Positions 7,844 through 14,302 of a DNA stretch of 31,862 nt are shown here, in pieces. The number at the start of each line of letters is the position of its first letter. Position 1 is the first letter of the stretch. The notes under the pieces are model-generated. The model had not been told where the DNA came from and made no database searches. It saw only the letters and a program-made list of their open reading frames with translations. Source of the stretch: JTS-RE9 sp964649195 (GTDB lineage: Bacteria > Planctomycetota > Phycisphaerae > Phycisphaerales > Phycisphaeraceae); NCBI GenBank assembly GCA_964649195.1, contig CAZYPK010000044.1, forward strand, positions 1-31,862, in the 5' to 3' direction. Position numbers and translations under genes: made by a program.

Positions 7844-9967
7844 ATGGCGTTCCGCGATGACATCAAGCTTCAGGTGCAGCAGTCCACCAATCTGGTGGAC
7901 CTCATTGGCGAACAATTGCTGCTCAAGCACAAGGGCCGGGAGTTTGTCGGGCTGTGCCCGTTCCATGAAGATCGCAACCCTTCGATGTATGTCGTCCCGG
8001 CGAAACAGATATTTCATTGTTTTGTCTGCGGCGCGACAGGCGATGCGTTCGGCTGGATGATGAAGTTCCACAAAATGACCTTTCCCGAAGCGCTGCGGTT
8101 TCTCGCCGAGCGGGCGGGGATCAAGGTGGAGGAGACAGGGGACAGGGGACAGGGGACAGGGGCCAACGAAAGACAGGTCATCGGCGAAGCCAACGGGTTG
8201 GCGGTGATGTTTTTCCAGAAACTGTTCCGCCATCCGCAGCAGGGGGCGACGGCCCGGACCTACATCGACAAGCGACGGATTCCCGCGCAGCTCATCGAAG
8301 CCTTCCAGATCGGCTACGCCCCCGACGGCTGGGACGGGCTGGTCAAGGCGATCGCGGCAAACAAGTGGAACCGGCGCGGGTTCGAATTGGCGGGACTCGT
8401 TTCGCCGAGGCAGAAGGAAAGTTCCGAGTTCCGAGTTCAAAGTTCCGAGTTGAAAGACAACAGCAGCGGCGATTCTCACGAGACTGGCTCTACAACTCGG
8501 AACTCGGAACCCGAAACTCGGAACTCGTCATTCTACGACCGCCTTCGCCACCGCATCATCTTTCCGATCTGCGACGGTCTTGGCCGGCCCATTGCGTTCG
8601 GTGGCCGCAAGATTCGGGAGGAGGATGAACCCAAGTATCTGAACAGCCCTGAGACGGCCCTGTTCAACAAGTCGCGCACGCTTTACGGGCTGCATCTGGC
8701 CAAGAAGGCGATCATCGACAGCCGCACGGCGATCATCGTCGAGGGGTATGTTGATGTCATCGCCTGCCACGCGATGGGCGCCGCCAACGTGGTGGCGACG
8801 CTGGGTACCGCGCTGACGGCCGAGCATGTCCGCGAGCTTCGCAAATACTGCGACAAGGTCGTGCTCACCTTCGATGCCGATGCGGCAGGGCAGCGGGCGG
8901 CCGACCGGGCTTTGGAAATCTTTCTGGGCGAGGAGGTCGATGTCGCCATTGCCGTCGTACCCGAAGGCAAGGACCCGGGCGATCTGATGCTGCTGCCCGA
9001 TGGCGCTCAGCGATGGAAGCAGGCGATCGCGGCGGCGACCGATGCGCTCGATTACCAGTTTGCCCGGGTGAAGGAGCAGATGGATGGCGCCCAGACGATG
9101 ACGGGCAGGCAGCGGATCGCGGAGGATTACCTTCGCCGAATTGCCCTGCTCGACCTGCGCAAGACCGGGCCGATCCGCAAGGCGATGGTGATGCAGCGGC
9201 TGGCGCAGATGCTGCACATGAGCGAGGAGGCGGTGACTTCGCTGCTCAAAAAGTTCGCCCCGGCGGGAAAGCAGCGGCAGCGGCAGGGGCAGGAGCAGGA
9301 AAAGCCCGGCACCCCCGGCACCCCCGGCACCCCCGGCACCCCCGGTGTCTCTGCCGCTGCTCCTGCCCCTGATCCCGTTACCGATAATGCTGATTTTGCC
9401 AATACTGCCCAGTCGGAAAAATCGCAACATTTGGAGTATTCGGACGTTGCCTCGGTCAGTGAGTCGGCTACTATTGGTCTGATGCGTGCCGAGCGGCAGT
9501 TCATGGGGTGCCTGTTGCGGGAGCCGGGGCTGTTTCACCTGACGCTGTCGGATGGGAGGCCGGTGGATGAGGCGATCATGCCCGGTGAACTGATCACCCC
9601 CGTCGGCAGGCGGCTTTATGAGGTGATGTACGAACACCTGGCCGACGGCGCCGCGTTGACGCTCTCGATGCTGCTGGCGGAACTGGCCCAGCGCGATGAG
9701 CCGAAGCTGGCGGAACTGGCCACGGTGATTGAAAAGGAAGTGGACGACATGACCGCCGCCAGCGCGGCGATCAACCGCAGCCTGGCGGACAAACTGGCGA
9801 CGGCGGCGGCGAAAATCCTGGAGCACCACCGAAAGGTCGAGTGGCGGGAACAGATGCCCGGCACGACCCCCGGCGAACCGGCGGCGGCCGATGACGCCTT
9901 GCGAAAGGCCATGGAACTGCGGAAAACCCAACGCTCGCCCCTGAGCATCATGCGGACCAGGGAATGA
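7844..9967 (+). CDS. dnaG: DNA primase DnaG, with translated repeat insertions
   Basis: DNA primase makes RNA primers for replication. The 707-residue frame has the CHC2 zinc domain (CPFH...CFVC, about residues 39-65), the primase core, and the TOPRIM domain with EGYVDV (Glu) and FDADAAG (Asp-x-Asp). The C-terminal part would contact the replicative helicase. Three segments are foreign to the family. A (ACAGGGG)n tract encodes TGDRGQGTG just after the zinc domain (8132-8163). A (GTTCCGA)n inverted element encodes about 35 Ser/Glu/Thr/Arg-rich residues before SFYDRLRHRI (8421-8529), where other primases have a short linker. A period-9 repeat encodes PGTPGTPGTPG (9305-9346). All keep the frame and lie at domain linkers, so the protein is probably functional. 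With rpoD 555 bases downstream, it preserves the dnaG-rpoD order of the macromolecular synthesis operon. Confidence 0.95.
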   Translation: MAFRDDIKLQVQQSTNLVDLIGEQLLLKHKGREFVGLCPFHEDRNPSMYVVPAKQIFHCFVCGATGDAFGWMMKFHKMTFPEALRFLAERAGIKVEETGDRGQGTGANERQVIGEANGLAVMFFQKLFRHPQQGATARTYIDKRRIPAQLIEAFQIGYAPDGWDGLVKAIAANKWNRRGFELAGLVSPRQKESSEFRVQSSELKDNSSGDSHETGSTTRNSEPETRNSSFYDRLRHRIIFPICDGLGRPIAFGGRKIREEDEPKYLNSPETALFNKSRTLYGLHLAKKAIIDSRTAIIVEGYVDVIACHAMGAANVVATLGTALTAEHVRELRKYCDKVVLTFDADAAGQRAADRALEIFLGEEVDVAIAVVPEGKDPGDLMLLPDGAQRWKQAIAAATDALDYQFARVKEQMDGAQTMTGRQRIAEDYLRRIALLDLRKTGPIRKAMVMQRLAQMLHMSEEAVTSLLKKFAPAGKQRQRQGQEQEKPGTPGTPGTPGTPGVSAAAPAPDPVTDNADFANTAQSEKSQHLEYSDVASVSESATIGLMRAERQFMGCLLREPGLFHLTLSDGRPVDEAIMPGELITPVGRRLYEVMYEHLADGAALTLSMLLAELAQRDEPKLAELATVIEKEVDDMTAASAAINRSLADKLATAAAKILEHHRKVEWREQMPGTTPGEPAAADDALRKAMELRKTQRSPLSIMRTRE
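8132..8163. repeat. (ACAGGGG)n heptamer tract inside dnaG
   Basis: About four perfect ACAGGGG units lie within the primase coding sequence. Because 7 is not a multiple of 3, three units are needed to return to frame, giving a 7-residue peptide period (TGDRGQG). The same heptamer fills intergenic elements at 3712, 7744, 27612 and 28706. Confidence 0.9.
8421..8529. repeat. (GTTCCGA)n inverted heptamer element inside dnaG
   Basis: The left arm (8421-8455) has GTTCCGA-type units and the right arm (8493-8529) has ACTCGGA-type units, the reverse complement, around a short spacer. The same family occupies the DUF47-PiT gap (19852-19963) and a single arm at 22330-22371. Here it is translated in frame as part of DnaG. 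Confidence 0.92.
9305..9346. repeat. 9-bp tandem repeat in dnaG (collagen-like linker)
   Basis: Four to five tandem GGCACCCCC units encode a Pro-Gly-Thr triplet repeat in the linker before the primase C-terminal domain. Copy number is likely variable between strains through slippage. Confidence 0.85.
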
Positions 9968-10004
9968 TCCACGCCCTGCGGCCCGGATGCGACTTCCAAA
10001 GTTT

Positions 10005-10033
10005 TTGCCCTTGCAGTCTGCGAACATTAGTAT
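10005..10033 (+). promoter_or_regulatory. Candidate sigma-70 promoter for rpoD
   Basis: TTGCCC (10005-10010) and TAGTAT (10028-10033) are separated by exactly 17 bases. The site is about 490 bases before the rpoD start, giving a long leader with the hairpin at 10115-10140. Confidence 0.45.
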
Positions 10034-10114
10034 TCGAGATTTTCGGGAGTATGTTTGAGTCGGTTCACGGGAAAAAATGTTCGGGTTTCGGTTTGCAGCG
10101 TGATTGATTTGTAC

Positions 10115-10140
10115 CGCGATTTTCATGGGCGAAAATCGCG
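10115..10140. promoter_or_regulatory. Hairpin in the rpoD leader
   Basis: CGCGATTTTC and GAAAATCGCG form a perfect 10-bp stem with a 6-base loop. No T-run follows, so it is not a classical terminator. It lies about 80 bases after the promoter candidate and could be a regulatory or protective leader structure, or a DNA palindrome bound by a regulator. Confidence 0.5.
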
Positions 10141-10522
10141 TTGAAAGGCCGCGCAAGGCAGCGTGGCCGAATGTTTCGACGGATGGATCAGAGATCGGAC
10201 GCCGGAAGTCAGAGAGCCGTTTTGAGGCAGACGCCCGAGTCAGAGCACAGCCAAGAGGTGCGGTAGTCCCCACTCGCGACACCGCCCCACGCCCGTCCCC
10301 GCAAGCGGCCTTCGCTTTCATCGGGACATGCGTGATCTGATGCCTGAACTCCGCGACTTGTCCTCCGAACCACTCAACAAACTTGCACGGTCTCCGCATC
10401 TTCTCGTCCGGCTTTGCCCCATCCGCCGTCATACCACCATTCCGCCGGCGCAAGGTCGCGCCGCGGAAACACAAGGATCCCGGTCGTCGCGTTGCTGTGC
10501 GCCGTCGGGTTCTGTTGACTTG

Positions 10523-12445
10523 ATGAAAGGGTTTCCCGTGGTCGTAGAAGAGACGCATCCCGCACTGGCGGAGTTGATTGAGAGTGGCAAACAACGCGGC
10601 TACATCACCTATGAGGAGTTGAACACCAGTCTGCCTGATGAGATGGTCGATCCTGACAAGATGGATGAGTTTCTCGCCCGGCTGGACGGGATGAAGATCC
10701 GTCTGATCGAAAGCGACATGGTTGTGATCACCCCCGGCCGTCCCGCCGTCAGCCGGTCCAGCGCCGCCGCTGCCGCCGCCCGCGCCGCGGCGATGGGGGT
10801 CGAACAGCAGAACGCCAATGCCGCGGCCCATGCAGCGGCGGCGGCAGTGGCGGCGGCGGCGGCCGAGGCCGAAGCCGTCGTGGAAGACGAACCCGAAACG
10901 CCCGAACCCGTCAAGGCCATCGTCCCCGAAATCCTGCCCGAAGGCATGACGCCCGAGGAAGTGATCGCCGAAGCCGAGCTTACCGAGGAACAGCTTCGCG
11001 CCGACCTGGCGCACGCCCTTCAGGAAGCCAGCAACCGTCGCATCGATGATCCGGTGCGCATGTACCTGACGCAGATGGGCGAGATTTCGCTGCTCACCCG
11101 TGAAGAGGAAATCCGCCTGGCGAAGAAGATCGAGACTTGCCGCATGATTTTCCGCCGCAAGGTGCTGGAGAATGATTATTGCGTTCAGGCCGCGGTGGAG
11201 ATTCTCGAACTGGTCAAGGATGGCGATCTGCCCTTCGATCGCACGATGAAGATTTCCACTGCCGAGGAAGATGCCAAGGGCAAGATCGCCGCCCGCATTC
11301 CGGAGAACCTCAAGACCGTGCATCGCCTGCTCGACCTGGACCGCGAAGACTGGGCCCTGCTCGATGAGTCCGGCCGCAAGACCAAGCAGTTCATCGGTGA
11401 AGTGAAGGATCGCCTGAAGATTCGCCGCCGCAAGATGGCCCGCCTGATCGAGGAACTGAGCCTGCGCACCAGCAAGATCGCGCCGCTGATGAAAAAGCTT
11501 CGCGCCATCTGCGAGAAGATGCAGGAACTGGTGCGCGATCTCAAGCACTCTGAAACGCATCCGAATCAGTACGACCCCGAAGACCTCATGGTCATGAAGG
11601 AGGAGCTGGCCGGCCTGCGCTCGCTCGTGCTCATGGAGCCTGGGGAAATTCTCGAGCGAGTCCGCGACATCAAGATCGTCTTCGATGAATACGAGCAGGC
11701 CAAGCGCGACCTCTCCGGCGGCAACCTGCGCCTGGTCGTCTCCATCGCCAAGAAGTACCGCAACCGCGGCCTGTCGTTCCTCGACATCATCCAGGAAGGC
11801 AACACCGGCCTGATGCGTGCCGTCGATAAGTACGAATACAAGCGCGGCTACAAGTTCTCCACCTACGCCACCTGGTGGATCCGCCAGGCCATCACCCGTG
11901 CCATTGCCGACCATGCCCGAACCATCCGCATCCCCGTCCACATGATCGAGACGATGAGCAGGCTGCGCAACATCGCCAAGGACCTGCTCCAGAGCCTGGG
12001 CCGCGAAGCGACCATCGAGGAGATCGCCGAGATCGCCAAGATGCCCGTCACCGAGGTTCGACGCGTGATGAAGATTTCCCGTCACCCGATCAGCCTCGAC
12101 CGTCCCGTCGGCGAGTCCGAAGATTCCTACTTCGGCGATTTCATCGAAGATGAAAAAGCCGAGAACCCCACCGATTCCGCCGCCCAGGACATGCTCCGCC
12201 AACGCATCGAACAGGTGCTCAAGACGCTCACCTACCGCGAGCGCGAAATCATCAAGCTTCGCTACGGCATCGGCGACGGCTACACCTACACCCTCGAAGA
12301 GGTCGGCCGCATCTTCAAGGTCACCCGCGAGCGCGTCCGCCAGGTCGAGGCCAAGGCCCTGCGCAAACTCCAGCACCCCGTCCGCAGCCGCAAGCTGCGC
12401 GGCTTCGTCGATGGCTCATGGGAGGAAGAGGCCGCCGGCGCATGA
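10523..12445 (+). CDS. rpoD: RNA polymerase primary sigma factor (sigma-70/RpoD)
   Basis: A 640-residue group 1 sigma factor. Region 1.1 is recognisable near the N-terminus (ALAELIESGKQRGYITYEEL), followed by an alanine-rich linker. Region 1.2 begins at DPVRMYLTQMGEISLLTREEE, then a long non-conserved region. Region 2 contains NLRLVVSIAKKYRNRGLSFL and the -10-recognition segment FSTYATWWIRQAITRAI. Region 4 ends with the -35 helix-turn-helix (TLEEVGRIFKVTRERVRQVE). The full set, including region 1.1, indicates the housekeeping sigma. Start choice: ATG 10523 lacks a clear Shine-Dalgarno, whereas GTG 10538, five codons later, has GAAAGG at good spacing and could be the real start. It follows dnaG and ends in a clear intrinsic terminator. 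Confidence 0.95.
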   Translation: MKGFPVVVEETHPALAELIESGKQRGYITYEELNTSLPDEMVDPDKMDEFLARLDGMKIRLIESDMVVITPGRPAVSRSSAAAAAARAAAMGVEQQNANAAAHAAAAAVAAAAAEAEAVVEDEPETPEPVKAIVPEILPEGMTPEEVIAEAELTEEQLRADLAHALQEASNRRIDDPVRMYLTQMGEISLLTREEEIRLAKKIETCRMIFRRKVLENDYCVQAAVEILELVKDGDLPFDRTMKISTAEEDAKGKIAARIPENLKTVHRLLDLDREDWALLDESGRKTKQFIGEVKDRLKIRRRKMARLIEELSLRTSKIAPLMKKLRAICEKMQELVRDLKHSETHPNQYDPEDLMVMKEELAGLRSLVLMEPGEILERVRDIKIVFDEYEQAKRDLSGGNLRLVVSIAKKYRNRGLSFLDIIQEGNTGLMRAVDKYEYKRGYKFSTYATWWIRQAITRAIADHARTIRIPVHMIETMSRLRNIAKDLLQSLGREATIEEIAEIAKMPVTEVRRVMKISRHPISLDRPVGESEDSYFGDFIEDEKAENPTDSAAQDMLRQRIEQVLKTLTYREREIIKLRYGIGDGYTYTLEEVGRIFKVTRERVRQVEAKALRKLQHPVRSRKLRGFVDGSWEEEAAGA

Positions 12446-12479
12446 ACCGGCACGCCGAACATCCGCTAAAACTCCAAAG

Positions 12480-12517
12480 CCCATGCACTCCCGTGCATGG
12501 GTTTTTCCGTTTTTTTG
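12480..12517 (+). terminator. Intrinsic terminator of rpoD
   Basis: CCCATGCA/TGCATGGG form an 8-bp stem around a 6-base loop (12480-12501), followed by TTTTT and, after CCG, a second run of seven T. It lies 35 bases after the rpoD stop codon. Confidence 0.88.
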
Positions 12518-12518
12518 A

Positions 12519-12547
12519 TTGCCTGCCGCTCCGCCCCCATGTATAGT
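12519..12547 (+). promoter_or_regulatory. Sigma-70 promoter of the mazEF pair
   Basis: TTGCCT (12519-12524) and TATAGT (12542-12547) are separated by 17 bases, starting right after the rpoD terminator. The expected start site near 12554 leaves a leader of about 20 bases with AGGAG at 12561-12565. CCATGTA occurs twice around the -10 (12538-12544 and 12549-12555), a possible site for autoregulation by the antitoxin. Confidence 0.6.
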
Positions 12548-12572
12548 CCATGTAGATACAAGGAGATCTTCG

Positions 12573-12854
12573 ATGTCCTCCGCCAAACGAAAGCCCGCAT
12601 CCCGCCGGTCATCACCGCCCTCTCCGCAGATCGCCCGCTGGGGCCACAGCCTGGCGCTGCGCATCCCCAGTGAACTGACGCGCCAACTGGGCCTCAAGGA
12701 GGGCAGCAAGGTCCGCTTCCACATCAAGGGGGACACGCTGATGGTCGAACCCCGAAAGACCATTCCCACCCTTGATGAACTGCTCGAAGGCGTCACCCCC
12801 GACAACGCCGGCGGTGAAATGTGGGGGAATCCTGTCGGAAAGGAACGGCTGTGA
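12573..12854 (+). CDS. mazE: AbrB/MazE-type antitoxin
   Basis: A 93-residue protein with a swapped-hairpin AbrB/MazE DNA-binding domain at about 20-60 (ARWGHSLALRIPSELTRQLGLKEGSKVRFHI, quoted in part: WGHSLALRIP, GLKEGSKV). The basic, Ser/Pro-rich N-terminal tail is not part of the fold, and the acidic C-terminal tail (PTLDELLEGVTPDN) is the type of segment that wraps around MazF. It should bind both its own promoter and the toxin. The start is set by AGGAG 7 bases upstream. The stop codon overlaps the toxin start by the GTGA arrangement, so the two are translationally coupled. Confidence 0.88.
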   Translation: MSSAKRKPASRRSSPPSPQIARWGHSLALRIPSELTRQLGLKEGSKVRFHIKGDTLMVEPRKTIPTLDELLEGVTPDNAGGEMWGNPVGKERL

Positions 12855-13252
12855 GCAAGCCTGCCGCGGGCAAGACCAAACCGATTCACACCCCCGATCG
12901 CGGCGAGGTGATCCACCTTGATTTCGATCCCGCCGCCGGCACCGAGTTCGCGGGACCGCATTACGCACTGGTTCTCAGTCCGCTCAAGTTTCAGACCAGG
13001 ACCGGTTTGGCCATCGTTCTCGCATGCACCAGCCAGGAAAAAGGCCCCGATCATCCGCAGCATCGCCTTCAGGTGCCCCTGCCTCCCGCCGTGAAACTGC
13101 CCAAACCCACGTTTGTCTGGCTTCACCAGATCAAGGCGCTCGATTATCGTCATCGTCGCGCCACGTTCGTCGGACAGGCCGGCGACGCATTTGCCGACCG
13201 CGTTGCCAAAATCGTCGCCCAGTTCCTTGGACTGCCGGCCGTTGCGTATTGA
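12851..13252 (+). CDS. mazF: MazF/PemK-like mRNA interferase toxin
   Basis: A 133-residue PemK/MazF-family protein, a sequence-specific endoribonuclease when free of antitoxin. The N-terminal RGEVIHLDFDP and GPHYALVLSP strands and the later FVWLHQIKALDYRHR segment are the conserved parts; the Arg in the first strand and the Ser/Thr of ACTSQ belong to the active site in this family. It begins with GTG at 12851, overlapping the antitoxin stop codon. No inactivating changes are visible. Confidence 0.88.
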   Translation: MSKPAAGKTKPIHTPDRGEVIHLDFDPAAGTEFAGPHYALVLSPLKFQTRTGLAIVLACTSQEKGPDHPQHRLQVPLPPAVKLPKPTFVWLHQIKALDYRHRRATFVGQAGDAFADRVAKIVAQFLGLPAVAY

Positions 13253-13278
13253 ACATCCCCGCCTTCGCAGACCTCCCC

Positions 13279-14040
13279 ATGTCACAATCCCAATCCAAAG
13301 TCGGCCTCTACATCGCCGGTATCGCCGGCATCGTCATCGGGGTGATCGTCGTCATCATCTGGATTCGCCACATCCAGCTCATGGGCACCCGCCTGGTCAT
13401 CACCGGCAAGGAAGCCGTCAACTACTCCGGCGCCGCCACCGAAGCCCAGGCCCGCGCCCTGGGCGAAGCCCTCACCCGCATCGAATACTTCGGCAACGGC
13501 AATGAGATCGATGTCCTGCTCAACAAAAGCGAAACCGGCGTCACCCTCTCCTTTGTCGTCAGCCCCGAAGGCTACACCGATCCCCTGTACGAAACCCAGT
13601 TTCGATCCATCGCCGAACAGGTGGCCTACACCGTCGGCGGCGTGCCGATCAACGTGCGCCTGCTCAGCAGCAACCTCAACACGAAGAAGGAATTCAAGGT
13701 CGAAAGCAGCCGGTGGGGCACGCCCGAATTCATCAACGCCAGGGAATTGGTTTATCGCCTGGGCGACGCCACCATCGACGAGGCGAAGGCGCTGGGCAAG
13801 GCGCTGGAGGACATCAGGTTCTTCAAGAGCGATCGACGGCGCGATGTTTTTCTGCTCAAGGAGGCCGGCGCCGCCACGATCTCCTTCGTGACCGCCCCCG
13901 CAGGCTGGCAGGATGAAGCCATTCAGGCGGACTTCCGCAACATCATCGAGAACGTGGCCCCGGCCATCGGAGGCAAACCGATCACGCTCCGCCTGATCGA
14001 TGAAACCCTCGCGGTCAGGCTGGAACTCAAGATCGAATGA
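13279..14040 (+). CDS. Membrane-anchored protein with a duplicated domain, function unknown
   Basis: A 253-residue protein I do not recognise. A single transmembrane segment (about residues 8-29, YIAGIAGIVIGVIVVIIWI) anchors it, probably with the rest outside. The remainder is an internal duplication of about 95 residues: the first unit (about 45-145) and the second (about 155-253) align through ATEAQARALGEAL versus ATIDEAKALGKAL, then TLSFVVSPEGY versus TISFVTAPAGW, and VGGVPINVRLL versus IGGKPITLRLI. The start at 13279 has no strong ribosome binding site. It follows mazF by 26 bases and could be read from the same transcript, but the content gives no functional link. Confidence 0.75.
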   Translation: MSQSQSKVGLYIAGIAGIVIGVIVVIIWIRHIQLMGTRLVITGKEAVNYSGAATEAQARALGEALTRIEYFGNGNEIDVLLNKSETGVTLSFVVSPEGYTDPLYETQFRSIAEQVAYTVGGVPINVRLLSSNLNTKKEFKVESSRWGTPEFINARELVYRLGDATIDEAKALGKALEDIRFFKSDRRRDVFLLKEAGAATISFVTAPAGWQDEAIQADFRNIIENVAPAIGGKPITLRLIDETLAVRLELKIE

Positions 14041-14071
14041 GGTTCGCCCAAGGGCAATCGCAATCGCATGA

Positions 14072-14302
14072 GCCGCGACTCGACGAGTCGCGGATGTATC
14101 CAGCCTGAAGGGGTGTGAAGCACACCTTGGACCGCAGAACTCGAACGCGCCTGGTCGCCGCTTTTACTGCCGGGCGACAACCGGGCGCCTGCCACTCGTC
14201 CACCGCCAACGGATGCCCGCCGCGTGGCCGATGTTGTCCATCCACCGCGCCACGGACACCCCTTCAGGCGGCGCATGTCCGCGACTCGTTGAGTCGCGGC
14301 TA
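14072..14302. repeat. Composite hairpin-ended element, copy 2
   Basis: The left hairpin (14072-14094) is followed by an inner flank complementary to that of the right end (CAGCCTGAAGGGGTGTG versus ACACCCCTTCAGGC). The right hairpin is 14278-14302. It fills the gap between the duplicated-domain gene and the convergent clpB gene, and its last bases GCGGCTA provide the clpB stop codon (TAG on the minus strand, 14300-14302). Confidence 0.82.

Larger units (their letters stand above)
9968..10522. other. Long untranslated region between dnaG and rpoD
   Basis: 555 bases with no convincing gene. It contains a promoter candidate (10005-10033) and a strong hairpin (10115-10140). The rest (10141-10522) holds no recognised RNA family; short open frames there lack family resemblance. 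The length suggests a long rpoD leader. Confidence 0.6.

Noticed and set aside
8528..12376. Very long open frame antisense to dnaG and rpoD
   Set aside because: It is a by-product of GC-rich codon use in the two real genes; its translation shows no family resemblance and has low-complexity composition.
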